64,000 nucleotides of DNA from the NCBI GenBank assembly GCA_030651695.1, contig JAUSCD010000015.1:186001-250000 (forward strand), given 5' to 3'. Shown piece by piece: positions 1-9,407 of the stretch. Made by a program: the position numbers and the translations under genes. The notes under the pieces were generated by a model that was given only the letters and a program-made list of their open reading frames with translations, was not told where the DNA came from and did not search any database. Numbering within the stretch: position 1 is the first letter of the stretch; the number at the start of each line of letters is the position of its first letter. Source of the DNA: Pseudohongiella sp. Its GTDB lineage: Bacteria; Pseudomonadota; Gammaproteobacteria; Pseudomonadales; Pseudohongiellaceae.

Positions 1-1
1 A

Positions 2-1378
2 TATGCAGACTACAGCAACGATGCAAATATTTCCTACCGAGGTCACTTCCTGCAGGAATATCGCAATGAGGCGCGCAACAACCCTGCGCCCGATGACTAT
101 TTCCTGACAGAGCGTCGCTCTCTTGATCTGAACCATGAGTGGGATATCAATTCAACGGCGCGACTGAATACCCTGATCTTCGGCAGCGAGATGTTTCGCG
201 ATTACTGGCGCTATGGCACCAATAACGCTGCATCTGCGGCGGCTGGCAGCTGGGTGTACACCAATACATTAAACGGCAACAACCGTGCTTTCGAGCGCTT
301 CGGGGTGGACACACGACTGAACTTCGAACATCAGCTGTTTGGCATGTCCAGCGAAGCGGAGCTTGGCCTGCGTTATATGGACGAAGAAATGGACGACAAA
401 ACCGTTCAGGCCACGCGAGCAACACCGCGCACAGGCCCACTTGGCAAGGACACGCTGGATACCGCTGAAAGCTTTGCACTTTATGCACAGAACCGTTTCC
501 TGCTGACTGATACAGTCGCACTCACTGCCGGTCTGCGCATCGAGCAATATGAACAGGACAGACTGGATCGTCGTCTGAATGCAACGCAAAACAACTTTGT
601 GTCCTCAGATAATACTGAAGTTATGCCTGGTGTTGGTCTGAGCTGGCAGATGAGCCCGGAACTGCAGTTGTTCGGCAGTGTTTATAAAGCCTTCTCCCCA
701 TCACTGAACGGTGACGCCCTGAACGGCATGCAGGATCAACAGCTGGACGCAGAGCGTTCAGTCAATATGGAGTTCGGCATGCGCGGCGCCAATGAACGCA
801 TGACGTATGAGTTTGCCATGTTCCGCATGGATTTTGACAACCAGATCATCCCTGCCAACAGCAACTCACAGTTCCAGGTAACCAATGGCGGTGAGACTCT
901 GCACCAGGGGCTTGAGTTTGGTGTAGGTTTTGACCTGGGCTCAGGTTTCCACCTGAATACCAATGCCACCTACGTCAGTGATGCAGAATTCCGCGGTAAT
1001 CGTCTCGCGCGCAACGGTGCCATTACCACCCCTGATGGCAACCGTATTCCATACACACCTGAGTGGGTTGCCAATGCAGCGCTGGAGTATGAAACCGGTA
1101 ATCTTCGTTCTGGTTTGAGTGTGCATCACACGGGCAAGCAATATACGGATGTGTTGAACACCACAACACTGGCTGAAAGCACCAGCGGGTTTTTCACTGG
1201 ACAGGTTCCGGCGTACACCGTAGCTGACCTGTATGTGGTTTACTCGGTCAATGATCAGCTGAGCCTTAATGCCGCTGTGAAGAACCTGGCTGACAAGCAA
1301 TATATTGCGAGTTTGCGTCAGGGTGTTTACGTGGGCGTTGAGCGTAGTTTTGATGTGGGTTTGCGGTACCGTTTTTGA
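2..1378 (+). CDS. TonB-dependent outer-membrane receptor, C-terminal part (FecA-like)
   Basis: The reading frame is open from the first bases of the window, so the 5' end (signal peptide, TonB box, plug) lies outside and only about 458 residues of beta-barrel are visible. The barrel shows the alternating aromatic/polar strands of TonB-dependent siderophore receptors, the segment ending NGGETLHQGLEFG typical of the last third, and a C-terminal SFDVGLRYRF that ends in phenylalanine, the outer-membrane assembly signal. The style resembles FecA-type ferric citrate receptors. It would import a ferric chelate or similar ligand using TonB energy. The ligand cannot be told from this part. It converges on tex across a highly structured spacer. 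Confidence 0.85.
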   Translation, partial: YADYSNDANISYRGHFLQEYRNEARNNPAPDDYFLTERRSLDLNHEWDINSTARLNTLIFGSEMFRDYWRYGTNNAASAAAGSWVYTNTLNGNNRAFERFGVDTRLNFEHQLFGMSSEAELGLRYMDEEMDDKTVQATRATPRTGPLGKDTLDTAESFALYAQNRFLLTDTVALTAGLRIEQYEQDRLDRRLNATQNNFVSSDNTEVMPGVGLSWQMSPELQLFGSVYKAFSPSLNGDALNGMQDQQLDAERSVNMEFGMRGANERMTYEFAMFRMDFDNQIIPANSNSQFQVTNGGETLHQGLEFGVGFDLGSGFHLNTNATYVSDAEFRGNRLARNGAITTPDGNRIPYTPEWVANAALEYETGNLRSGLSVHHTGKQYTDVLNTTTLAESTSGFFTGQVPAYTVADLYVVYSVNDQLSLNAAVKNLADKQYIASLRQGVYVGVERSFDVGLRYRF

Positions 1379-1393
1379 TTTTTGATTGGGGCC

Positions 1394-1482
1394 GCAGAGC
1401 GGTGTATGGCGTCGCGCCGACCGGCCGCATCATTTGATAAGCGCGGCCTGATTGGTCGACATGACGCCATACACCGCTCTGC
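1394..1482. repeat. Inverted repeat A/A' with imperfect inner stem
   Basis: The arms at 1394-1413 and 1463-1482 are perfect 20-base reverse complements (GCAGAGCGGTGTATGGCGTC and its complement). The enclosed bases continue the pairing as CGACC/GGTCG and GGCCGC/GCGGCC with a small bulge, so the whole 89 bases can fold into one long hairpin. It begins 15 bases after the receptor stop codon. There is no clear run of T after it, so it is not a textbook Rho-independent terminator. Confidence 0.85.
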
Positions 1483-1653
1483 TCACTCCGAATCAGGGTT
1501 GGTGGTGGGAGAAAAGAAAAGGAAAGGCAAAGGGGGGCGGAGGGCATACACCCTCCGTCCCCCTTTGCCTTTCCTTTTCTTTTACGTCGCGTCAGCCGAT
1601 GTGAGAGCACCGGGCGCTGCTTTGTGTGGCAGACCAATCAGGTCGCGCTTATC
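1436..1653. repeat. Inverted repeat B/B', interleaved with repeat A
   Basis: Bases 1436-1457 and 1632-1653 are reverse complements over 22 bases with one difference (again a G-T opposition). The left arm lies inside the loop side of hairpin A/A', whereas the right arm lies beyond hairpin C/C'. Arm order is therefore A B A' C C' B', so A and B pairings compete or form a pseudoknot. The rest of the 348-base gene gap up to 1726 holds no convincing ORF. Confidence 0.8.
1512..1583. repeat. Long purine/pyrimidine inverted repeat C/C' (33-base arms)
   Basis: Arms at 1512-1544 and 1551-1583 pair over 33 bases with one non-Watson-Crick position (G opposite T, a G-U pair in RNA of + sense) around the six-base loop CATACA. 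The left arm is almost pure purine (A-rich then G-rich), the right arm almost pure pyrimidine. Such a structure would act as a very stable hairpin in transcripts from either side and can extrude as a cruciform. It lies midway between the convergent TonB receptor and tex genes. Confidence 0.9.
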
Positions 1654-1726
1654 CTGAGTGCCCCCAGCCGAAAAAGCGCGCGCACTGTTCGAATCCCGAG
1701 CGGTGCGGCCACGTCACCCAAGCAAC

Positions 1727-4054
1727 CTACTTTTTGTTTTTAAGAGCCTGCTCAAACAAAGCCGCCATCGTGCCCGTCGACCGTTTATTCTGCGCTGCCG
1801 CATCAAAATCTTTCTTGCGCTTGGCCGACTCCTGCGTCGTCGGTGCCGGACGAGCGCCTTTAGGAGCACCTTCGGTTGGCAACGGATCAGACAGACGCAT
1901 CGTCAACGCAATACGTTTACGCTCCCGGTCAACTTCGAGCACTTTGACTTTCACAATCTGACCCGCTTTCACAACTTCATGCGGATCTTTGACAAATTTT
2001 TCTGACAACGCAGAAATGTGAACCAGACCATCCTGATGCACACCAATGTCGACAAACGCACCAAAGTTGGTGACGTTAGTAACTGTGCCTTCCAGAGTCA
2101 TTCCCGGCTCAAGATCTTTGATCTCTTCAACGCCCTCTTTCAGCTCAGCGGTGACAAACTCACCACGAGGATCTCGGCCTGGCTTTTCCAGTTCGCGCAG
2201 AATGTCCTGCACCGTGGGTAAACCGTATTTCTCAGTAACGTAGTCCTTGGCATTCAGGCCGCGCAGGAAACTGCCATCGCCGATTAATGATTTCACCGTG
2301 CGACCATTGCGGCGCGCAATGTCTTCCACCAAGGCGTACGATTCCGGGTGCACCGATGAAGCATCAAGAGGATTCTCACTATCCGCCACACGCAAAAAAC
2401 CGGCAGCTAATTCAAACGATTTTTCGCCAAAACGTGGTACTTTTTTCAGATCGGCACGGCTGCGGAACTGACCGTTTTTGTCTCTGAACTCCAGAATATT
2501 ATTAACCAGTGTCTGTGTTAAACCTGACACTCGTTTCAGCAAAGGTGCTGACGCGGTATTGATGTCCACACCCACTGCGTTTACGCAATCCTCAACCACA
2601 GCGTCCAGCGAACGTGACAACTTCACCTGGCTGACATCATGCTGATACTGACCTACACCGATGGATTTTGGTTCAATTTTTACCAATTCAGCCAACGGGT
2701 CTTGCAGCCGGCGGGCAATAGAAACTGCACCACGGATAGTTACGTCCAGATCCGGTAATTCCTGCGATGCAAACTCAGATGCAGAATAAATGGACGCGCC
2801 CGCCTCGTTCACAATCACTTTCTTGAGTTTAAATTGCGGGAACGCTTTGCAGAACTGCGCCACAAAACTGTCCGTCTCACGCGATGCTGTACCGTTACCA
2901 ATACTGACCAGTTGAGCATTGTGCTTTTCGCAGAGCTTTTTCAGAACCAGTGCAGCTTCTTCAATTTTATTCTGCGGCGCATTCGGAAAGATAGCGTTGT
3001 AGTCCAGCACTTTGCCGGTCTCGTCAATCACGGCGACTTTCACGCCGGTACGCAGACCAGGGTCCAGACCGATAGTGACTTTTTTACCGGCCGGCGCCGC
3101 CAGCAGCAGATCTTTGATGTTACGCGCAAACACATCGATCGCATCAGTTTCTGCCTGCTCGCGCAACTCAGTAAGGAAATCTGTTTGCAAATGCGTATGT
3201 ACCTTCACACGCCAGGTCCAGCGCACCACATCCTGTAGCCAGCTGTCTGCCGCCCTGCCCTGATCTTTGATTCCCCAGTGGTTGGCAATCATCACTTCGC
3301 AGGCATGTTTTAACGGCGGATTCGCCGGATCAACAGGGATATCAATTTTTAAATTCAGAATGCTTTCGTTGCGCGCGCGGAACAGTGCCATGGTGCGGTG
3401 TGACGGGATTTTTGTGACTGCTTCGGAGAACTCAAAGTAGTCGCGATACTTGGCGCCTTCCTGCGCTTTCCCTTCCACCAGTTCGGACATCAGGTGTGCG
3501 CTGTTCCAGAAATAGTCACGCAATCGTCCCAATAAAGTTGCATCTTCACCGAACTGCTCTATGAGAATATATCTTGCACCTTCCATCGCGGCTTTGACAT
3601 CAGCCACACCTGATTCAGCGTTAACGTAGCGTGCAGCTTCCTGTTCCGGATTTAAGGCAGGGTCCGCATACAGTGCATCCGCCAGCGGCTGCAGGCCCGC
3701 TTCACGGGCGATTTGCGCGCGTGTACGGCGCTTCTGCTTATATGGCAGATACAGATCTTCCAGCGTGGTTTTAGTCCCGGCGGCACGCAGCTGTGCTTCC
3801 AGTTCGGGCGTCAACTTCTGTTGCTCGGCAATACTCTTGATAATCGCGTCACGGCGGTCATCCAGCTCACGTATATAAAGCAAACGTTCCTGCAACTTGC
3901 GCAGCTGGGTGTCGTCCAACCCTCCAGTAACTTCCTTGCGGTAACGTGCAATAAAGGGAACCGTGGCACCATCGTCCAACATTGCTACGGTGGCAGCAAC
4001 CTGTTCCGGGCGGGCGGCAATTTCTTCGGCAATCTGAGCAAACATCAGTGACAT
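1727..4054 (-). CDS. tex: Tex, transcription accessory RNA-binding protein
   Basis: The 775-residue product has the normal Tex length and order: helical N-terminal domain with [10 protein letters not shown] near residue 33, a YqgF/RNase H-like domain with [14 protein letters not shown] near residue 327, tandem helix-hairpin-helix elements, and a C-terminal S1 RNA-binding domain ([29 protein letters not shown] near 660-690). Tex is a cytoplasmic nucleic-acid-binding protein that influences transcription in many bacteria; its exact biochemical role is not settled. The tail is basic (KRKKDF, ALKNKK). The start lies nine bases after the trmJ stop, and the GGA of its leader overlaps the end of trmJ, so the two are probably translated from one mRNA. 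Confidence 0.93.
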   Translation of the reverse strand: MSLMFAQIAEEIAARPEQVAATVAMLDDGATVPFIARYRKEVTGGLDDTQLRKLQERLLYIRELDDRRDAIIKSIAEQQKLTPELEAQLRAAGTKTTLEDLYLPYKQKRRTRAQIAREAGLQPLADALYADPALNPEQEAARYVNAESGVADVKAAMEGARYILIEQFGEDATLLGRLRDYFWNSAHLMSELVEGKAQEGAKYRDYFEFSEAVTKIPSHRTMALFRARNESILNLKIDIPVDPANPPLKHACEVMIANHWGIKDQGRAADSWLQDVVRWTWRVKVHTHLQTDFLTELREQAETDAIDVFARNIKDLLLAAPAGKKVTIGLDPGLRTGVKVAVIDETGKVLDYNAIFPNAPQNKIEEAALVLKKLCEKHNAQLVSIGNGTASRETDSFVAQFCKAFPQFKLKKVIVNEAGASIYSASEFASQELPDLDVTIRGAVSIARRLQDPLAELVKIEPKSIGVGQYQHDVSQVKLSRSLDAVVEDCVNAVGVDINTASAPLLKRVSGLTQTLVNNILEFRDKNGQFRSRADLKKVPRFGEKSFELAAGFLRVADSENPLDASSVHPESYALVEDIARRNGRTVKSLIGDGSFLRGLNAKDYVTEKYGLPTVQDILRELEKPGRDPRGEFVTAELKEGVEEIKDLEPGMTLEGTVTNVTNFGAFVDIGVHQDGLVHISALSEKFVKDPHEVVKAGQIVKVKVLEVDRERKRIALTMRLSDPLPTEGAPKGARPAPTTQESAKRKKDFDAAAQNKRSTGTMAALFEQALKNKK

Positions 4055-4063
4055 ACTTTTTAT

Positions 4064-4915
4064 CTAATCCTTATTGTTGGCGATTTTTACGTGTTCATCC
4101 ACATAAGCGAGGATGCCACGCAGAATATTGATTTCCATCGTATCAGGGCGAATACGCGTAAACAGCCGACGCATACGCTGCATCAGCAGACGCGGGTTAT
4201 CCGGTTTGTGAAAGGTGAGATCGGTCAGGGTTTTTTCCAGATGCTGATAAAACAATTCCAGTTGATGCGCATCCGCTTTGGGCACATCCCAGAATTCAGA
4301 TTCGTTGTCGGGATTATAAACACTGTCTCCGGCAAAACGCTGTTCTCGCCGGGCAGCTTCACTGCCTTCAGGTGCCAGCGCTTCCAACATGGCCACGCGT
4401 ACTTCGTAGCAGATCACCATGACCGCAGCAGCCAGATTTAATGAACTGTACTCGGTATTGGCCGGAATCTGCACGTGATAGTGACACAGCTGTAACTCTT
4501 CATTGGTCAGGCCAGTATCTTCACGGCCAAACACCAGCGCAACACGATTATTGCCGGCATCCTGCACTACATGGTTCGCGCACTGACGTGGCGTCAGCAC
4601 CGGCCACGGCATACGGCGCGAACGGGCGCTGGCGCCAATCACCAGGCCACAGTCAGCCACCGCCTCTTCCATTGAACCAAATACCTGCGCCCGCTCAAGC
4701 ACGTCGGTTGCGGAGGCTGCCCGCCAGGTAGCTTCGTCGCTGGGGAAAGGAGTTCTCGGTTCGACCAACCGCAAATTTGGAATACCCATATTTTTCAAGG
4801 CCCTGGCAGCCGCTCCGATATTGCCCGGATGGGATGTCTGCACCAGCACAACATGGATATTATTAAAATCAGGCGTGGACTCAGAGGGCTTGTCTGATAC
4901 CGGGGAACTGCTCAC
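4064..4915 (-). CDS. trmJ: tRNA (Cm32/Um32) 2'-O-methyltransferase TrmJ-like
   Basis: The protein carries the SpoU/TrmH-family SPOUT fold: VLVQTSHPGNIGAAARALKNMG near the N terminus, a central LVFGREDTGLTNEEL knot motif, and SSLNLAAAVMVICYE at the SAM site. TrmJ methylates the ribose at position 32 of several tRNAs. I place the start at a GTG at 4915 (283 aa), because GGAG lies seven bases before it. A longer frame from a GTG at 4969 has no visible ribosome-binding site and would add a low-complexity extension not expected in TrmJ. It is the first gene of a trmJ-tex pair and is divergent from the suhB-like gene. Confidence 0.88.
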   Translation of the reverse strand: MSSSPVSDKPSESTPDFNNIHVVLVQTSHPGNIGAAARALKNMGIPNLRLVEPRTPFPSDEATWRAASATDVLERAQVFGSMEEAVADCGLVIGASARSRRMPWPVLTPRQCANHVVQDAGNNRVALVFGREDTGLTNEELQLCHYHVQIPANTEYSSLNLAAAVMVICYEVRVAMLEALAPEGSEAARREQRFAGDSVYNPDNESEFWDVPKADAHQLELFYQHLEKTLTDLTFHKPDNPRLLMQRMRRLFTRIRPDTMEINILRGILAYVDEHVKIANNKD

Positions 4916-5111
4916 GTTATAACTCCAGAGGTCTTGCCGGCGACTGTTCACCGGACTGTTGGGCACCACATTGGCACAACCGGGCCGGATTATAACAACT
5001 AGTTAAGGACTGACTGCCAGCATTTTGCTATCATTGCGCCGTTTTTGAAAACGACTCCAAACGCCCGAATAGCAAGCTCAACCAGAAACCTGATCAGAAC
5101 CAGCGGAAACC

Positions 5112-5900
5112 ATGCATCCTGTTATCAATATAGCACTCCGGGCAGCTCGTAGCGCTGCTGAACAAATCGTCCACGTCAGCGACCGTCTAGACCGCGTCAG
5201 CGTGATTGAAGACACCAATGGCAATCTGATCACCAGCATGGATGTGGATGTCGAGCGCACATTGCTGTACCACCTGTTAAAAGCCTATCCGGATTACAGT
5301 ATTGATTCGCGTCTGAGTGGATTTACCGAAGGCGCTGACAAAGACAACGTCTGGCTGATTGATCCTCTGGTCAGCAACCGCAACTTTTTCAAAGGTTATG
5401 GTTCTTTCTGCGTGACCCTGGCGCTCAAGACGCCCAAAGGCATCAGCCATGGAGTGGTTGTCAATCCCGTCGCCAACCAGGAATTTACTGCCAGTCGCGG
5501 CGACGGTGCCCAGCTTAACGACAGCCGTGTACGTATCGGCAAAATGACCACACTGGAAAACGCTTACGTCGCATTGGACCCGGAACAATCCCTTGAGGAC
5601 ACTTTCCTGCCTCAGTTGCAGGAGCAGCTGCTGGCTGTGCCAGTGCACTTACGCATGAGCGGCTGCGCAGCCCTGGATATGGTCTATGTTGCAGCAGGCC
5701 GGCTTGACGCCGGCTGGTGTCGCCAGCAACATCACACATCGATTGCTGCAGCCCAGCTGATTCTGCTCGAATCTGGCGCGCTGATCAGTGATCCGACCGG
5801 CAACCCGCAGACCCAGGGTGGTAAAGAACTGCTGTTCGGCAATCCCAAATGTTTCAAACATCTGCTGCAGATCCGGCAGACACTCAAAGCACAGGCCTGA
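5112..5900 (+). CDS. suhB: SuhB/inositol monophosphatase homologue with degenerate active site
   Basis: The 262-residue protein starts MHPVINIALRAARSA and aligns end to end with E. coli SuhB, including SGCAALDMVYVAAGR near 183-197. The metal-binding motifs are altered. The EE of the EESG motif is R67-L68, DPLDGTTNF is DPLVSNRNF (84-92, second Asp changed to Val), and the WDxAAG motif is TSIAAA (from T209). D44 and D84 remain. Inositol monophosphatase activity is therefore unlikely. SuhB also acts in the Nus antitermination complex on rRNA operons, a role not requiring phosphatase activity in E. coli. This protein may keep only that role or be a paralogue; the fold and start are clear, the function is inference. 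Confidence 0.85.
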   Translation: MHPVINIALRAARSAAEQIVHVSDRLDRVSVIEDTNGNLITSMDVDVERTLLYHLLKAYPDYSIDSRLSGFTEGADKDNVWLIDPLVSNRNFFKGYGSFCVTLALKTPKGISHGVVVNPVANQEFTASRGDGAQLNDSRVRIGKMTTLENAYVALDPEQSLEDTFLPQLQEQLLAVPVHLRMSGCAALDMVYVAAGRLDAGWCRQQHHTSIAAAQLILLESGALISDPTGNPQTQGGKELLFGNPKCFKHLLQIRQTLKAQA

Positions 5901-5934
5901 TCACCCTGACACAAGCACTTGATGATGGCCTGAT

Positions 5935-7335
5935 ATGGCAGACGCAGAGCACGAAAATAAAAAAGAAAAACCAGCAAAAACGCGCCAGAAACTGACCGAC
6001 GGTCCGATCACCCCCATTCTAGTCAGAATGACCATGCCCATGATTTTTGGCATGGTCATGATGTTCAGCTTCAGTCTGGTAGATACTTTTTTTATCAGTA
6101 TGCTGGGCACTGAAGCCCTTTCCGCCATCAGCTTTACCTTCCCCGTGACGTTTACCATCATGAGCCTGGCGATTGGCCTGAGCATAGGCACCTCAGCGGT
6201 GGTGGCCAAATACATCGGGCGCGGAGAAATAGAACAAGCCAAGCAGGCTTCAACTGTTACGAACTATGTTGCTATTGTTCTTTCTGCTCTGTTGGCCGGT
6301 CTCGGCTACCTGTTTACGGACCAGATATTTCTGGCACTGGGTGCATCAACTGCACTGCTGCCTGTTATCCGTGAGTACATGAATATCTGGATGCCAACCA
6401 GCGTTCTACTGGTGGCAATCATCTGTGCCAACGCGGTGCTGCGTGCCAATGGCGACACCCGAACGCCCAGCATATTAATGGCAGGCTCCGGTCTGATTAA
6501 TGCTTTGTTAACGCCGTTGCTGGTGTTCGGGCTGGGACCAATACCGGCGTTTGGTATTGCCGGCGCTGCCTGGGCAACCCTGATTTCCTGGATTGCAGGT
6601 GTTGTGTTTCTGTTTTATTTCCTCGCCATTCGTCACGAACTGATACACAAGGGCTTGCCTTCCGGAGCGGTGTTTAAGAAGTCTGCGCTGGAAATGCTCA
6701 AGATAGGCATTCCGGCATCCGGCTCCAATATGCTGACGCCCGTCGCTGCCGGGGTCCTGACCGCCATCGTAGCCACTTATGGGGAAACCGCTGTGGCAGC
6801 CTTTGGTGTCGGCTCAAGAATGGAGTCGATTGCCTGCCTGGTGATACTGGCTCTTTCCAGTACCTTGCCACCCTTTGTCAGTCAGAATCTGGGCGCCGGG
6901 CGAATTGATCGTATAGAAGAAGCCTGCAGAACATCGATGCGTTTTATACTGGGATGGCAATTGTTGATTTATGCCTTGATGGCACTGTGCGCACCCCTGA
7001 TTGCAGCAATATTTACACGGGATGAATACGTAGCGGACATCATCAAGCTCTATCTGTGGATTATGCCACTGGGTTATGGCATGCAAGGCGTCATCATTCT
7101 CTGTAATTCTGCCTTGAACGCCATGCATAAACCCATGATTGCGCTGTACCTGAGCATTGCCCGCTTTTTCCTGTTTATCGTGCCAATGGCGTGGATCGGC
7201 AGCGAAATTGCAGGCTTGCATGGATTCTTCATCGGCGCCTTTGCCGGCAATCTGCTGATGGCCCTGTTGTCATGGATCACCTTCAAACGCGTGCTGAAAC
7301 TGGAAAAAGCCCAGCATGAGCCCGTGCCAGTCTGA
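5935..7335 (+). CDS. MATE family multidrug/toxin efflux transporter
   Basis: The 466-residue protein has a charged N-terminal tail (MADAEHENKKEK) followed by about twelve hydrophobic segments arranged as two similar halves. Each half opens with a MATE-type motif (ILVRMTMPMIFGMVMMFSFSLVDTFFIS near residue 28 and IGIPASGSNMLTPVAAGVLTAIVATYGE near 258). Such inner-membrane carriers export cationic compounds using Na+ or H+ gradients. Substrate is not predictable. It follows the suhB-like gene on the same strand after 34 bases, and no strong ribosome-binding site is seen at the ATG. Confidence 0.92.
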   Translation: MADAEHENKKEKPAKTRQKLTDGPITPILVRMTMPMIFGMVMMFSFSLVDTFFISMLGTEALSAISFTFPVTFTIMSLAIGLSIGTSAVVAKYIGRGEIEQAKQASTVTNYVAIVLSALLAGLGYLFTDQIFLALGASTALLPVIREYMNIWMPTSVLLVAIICANAVLRANGDTRTPSILMAGSGLINALLTPLLVFGLGPIPAFGIAGAAWATLISWIAGVVFLFYFLAIRHELIHKGLPSGAVFKKSALEMLKIGIPASGSNMLTPVAAGVLTAIVATYGETAVAAFGVGSRMESIACLVILALSSTLPPFVSQNLGAGRIDRIEEACRTSMRFILGWQLLIYALMALCAPLIAAIFTRDEYVADIIKLYLWIMPLGYGMQGVIILCNSALNAMHKPMIALYLSIARFFLFIVPMAWIGSEIAGLHGFFIGAFAGNLLMALLSWITFKRVLKLEKAQHEPVPV

Positions 7336-7433
7336 CCTCTGCCTTTCAAACAAACGCTGGCAATTCTCATCCACCGGTATTTGAATTATGCTCTGGTCTG
7401 AACTACTACAACTGAACTGCTGGAATATTCACG

Positions 7434-7988
7434 ATGGATGCATTGACCGCGCTACAGACCCGGGTATCGGTATCCCGGGTGCGCGAACCCGGACCGGACA
7501 AACAGACTCTGGAACAGATCATCAAAGCCGGACTCAGGACGGCCGATCATGGATTGTTAAGACCCTGGCGCTTTCTGACTGTGCAGGGCGAGTCCCTGCA
7601 CAGGCTGGCAGAGCTTTTTGTTGAGGCCACGCTGGCCGATGCCCCGGACACCTCAGCGGCTGAACTGAACAGCGCACGCAGCAAAGCCCTGCGAGCTCCT
7701 TTAATTCTGATAGGCATTGCCTCACCCAAAGAACACCCCAAAGTCCCGGTCATCGAGCAGCACCTGTCAGCAGGTGGCGCTTTGCAGAATATGCTCACTG
7801 CGGCGCACGCACTTGATGTCGGAGCAATCTGGCGCACGGGGCCCATGGCCGCTCACCCGGTTGTACTTCAGGGGCTCGGGCTGGCGGACCATGAAAGCAT
7901 CATTGGATTTATTTACATGGGCACCGTTGACGGCCCAAAGCGAGAACTGCGCGACGAACCCGTCAGCAACTTTGTACAGGAATGGTAA
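7434..7988 (+). CDS. Nitroreductase family protein (YdjA-like)
   Basis: The 184-residue protein matches the short YdjA type of FMN-dependent nitroreductase. It begins MDALTALQTRVSVSRVREPGPD, has the LRTADHGLLRPWRFLTVQG FMN-phosphate region near 34-53 and GGALQNMLTAAHALDVGAIWRTG near 111-133, and ends with the DEPVSNFVQEW tail. Members are cytoplasmic NAD(P)H oxidoreductases with mostly unknown physiological substrates. The stop codon abuts the start codon of the next gene, so the two are translationally coupled. Confidence 0.9.
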   Translation: MDALTALQTRVSVSRVREPGPDKQTLEQIIKAGLRTADHGLLRPWRFLTVQGESLHRLAELFVEATLADAPDTSAAELNSARSKALRAPLILIGIASPKEHPKVPVIEQHLSAGGALQNMLTAAHALDVGAIWRTGPMAAHPVVLQGLGLADHESIIGFIYMGTVDGPKRELRDEPVSNFVQEW

Positions 7989-8600
7989 ATGCCCGACACA
8001 GAACTGAAAACAATAAAAATAATGCGGCATACAGCCTTTAACACGCCTTTGTTAACACCCCTGCTGAGACTGATCTCCTCAGCCATTCTCGCACTACTCG
8101 GCTGGCGTGCCGTCGGAAAACCGATTACCGACCAGCGTTTTGTCTTGATTGGTGCTCCGCACACCAGCAACTGGGATTTCCCGGTGATGCTGATGGTGGT
8201 GCTGAAACTGAGGTTAAAACTGCACTGGATGGGGAAAAACACGTTGTTCATGTTTCCCTTTGGCGGATTTATGCGCTGGTTGGGCGGTATACCTATAGAT
8301 CGCAGCCAACATCACGGTGTTGTGGATCAGGTGGTTGGACAATATCACAGCAATCCGCAACTGGTTGTGCTGGTACCTCCCGAAGGCACTCGCAAACGGG
8401 TAAAGGAATGGAAAACCGGTTTCTACCACATTGCCAATAATGCCGGTGTTCCGATCCTGATGGGGTATCTTGATGCGGGAAAAAAAGAAGCCGGTCTTGC
8501 CGACTTCTTTTTCCCCACCGGAAATGCCGAGGACGATATCCGTGCCATCAGGGCATTCTATTCCGACAAAACAGGTCTCAGACCAGAGAATGGCGGCTGA
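7989..8600 (+). CDS. Lysophospholipid/glycerol-phosphate acyltransferase family protein
   Basis: The 203-residue protein has the PlsC-type motifs: the catalytic HX4D in APHTSNWDF (near residue 55), GGIPIDR (near 98), and EGTRK (near 132). A hydrophobic segment precedes the HX4D box, consistent with peripheral membrane attachment. It probably transfers an acyl group to a lysophospholipid or related alcohol. The substrate is not predictable, and PlsC itself is usually longer. The ATG follows the preceding stop directly; an internal ATG 11 codons later (MRHTAFN) is an alternative. It converges on the tetR-type gene six bases downstream. Confidence 0.85.
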   Translation: MPDTELKTIKIMRHTAFNTPLLTPLLRLISSAILALLGWRAVGKPITDQRFVLIGAPHTSNWDFPVMLMVVLKLRLKLHWMGKNTLFMFPFGGFMRWLGGIPIDRSQHHGVVDQVVGQYHSNPQLVVLVPPEGTRKRVKEWKTGFYHIANNAGVPILMGYLDAGKKEAGLADFFFPTGNAEDDIRAIRAFYSDKTGLRPENGG

Positions 8601-8606
8601 TCGACA

Positions 8607-9368
8607 CTACGGCTGATAGGCCAGAGTGGCATACAGATTATCCAGAATGAACCCTGCATAGTCTGCAATGTCAGTCTGCAAGCTCTGGAACTTCCAGCGC
8701 TTGAGGTACCACTGCTGCAGCATTGCGGTAGTGGCTGCTGCAAGCAGTGCCGTGTCGCCCGCATACTTGAATACACCCGCGTTGATTCCTTCCTTGAAAA
8801 TATCCTGCAAGCGCTGGTCGAAACGGAACTCCATCTGCATGGCTTCCTCACGCTGTTCCTTGTCCAGACCTTTGGCTTCAATAAAGCAGAAGTAGTACCA
8901 CTGATGCATGATGTCATTCATGTACAGGTCAGCGTGAATCATGGCTTTCAGGCGATGATGGGGATCCAGGTTGTGCGAAGCCAGATCAGCCATCACATCG
9001 TCGATTGTCTGACGTACTACGGCTTCAATTGCAGATGCCAGATCACTCTTGCTGCCAATGTAGGCATATAAACCGCCCATACTGATTTCGGTTTCCCGGC
9101 TCAGATCGCGCAGACTCATGGAATGGAAACCCTGGCTATTGGCCAGACGGAACGTACAGGTAAAAATCTTTTGCAGATTCTTCAGCGCAGTTTTTCCGTT
9201 TTTGATCTGCATACGCTGGTGATGAACGGAAAAAACCCGCTCCCAGAGCGGTTCTCCCTCAAGCACCCAGACGCGACGAAAAGCCTCAATGCTGGTATCG
9301 TGAGGCCACGAGTCCAACACTTCCGGTAATGATTCAACAGTTTCAGACTCCACTTTTGCAGTGTCCAT
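8607..9368 (-). CDS. TetR/AcrR family transcriptional regulator
   Basis: The helix-turn-helix lies unusually far in, at about residues 65-115 (ANSQGFHSMSLRDLSRETEISMGGLYAYIGSKSDL), after a 55-60 residue acidic extension not usual in the family. The C-terminal half is an all-helical ligand-binding domain of the kind seen in fatty-acid or acyl-CoA responsive TetR proteins. GGAG lies nine bases before the ATG, supporting this start and hence the extension. Targets are unknown. A ten-base palindrome (TGTGATCACA) lies 40 bases upstream and may be its own operator. Confidence 0.85.
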   Translation of the reverse strand: MDTAKVESETVESLPEVLDSWPHDTSIEAFRRVWVLEGEPLWERVFSVHHQRMQIKNGKTALKNLQKIFTCTFRLANSQGFHSMSLRDLSRETEISMGGLYAYIGSKSDLASAIEAVVRQTIDDVMADLASHNLDPHHRLKAMIHADLYMNDIMHQWYYFCFIEAKGLDKEQREEAMQMEFRFDQRLQDIFKEGINAGVFKYAGDTALLAAATTAMLQQWYLKRWKFQSLQTDIADYAGFILDNLYATLAYQP

Positions 9369-9407
9369 CAGCTATGTCTCCTTCGCTCAGCGGCCTCAGC
9401 TGTGTAT

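Noticed and set aside
1394-1653. Inverted repeats as termini of an insertion sequence or MITE
   Set aside because: No transposase, no target-site duplication and no second copy in the window; the arms form hairpins rather than enclosing a unit. A MITE cannot be fully excluded without a genome search.
1687-1697. GTTCGAATCCC, identical to the T-loop of many tRNAs, possibly a tRNA or attachment-site fragment
   Set aside because: The flanking five-base T-stem does not pair (CACTG with CCCGA), no acceptor or anticodon stem is found upstream, and no integrase or direct repeat is present. It is probably chance.
4916-4969. Longer trmJ start at 4969
   Set aside because: The GTG at 4969 has no ribosome-binding site, while the GTG at 4915 has GGAG seven bases upstream.
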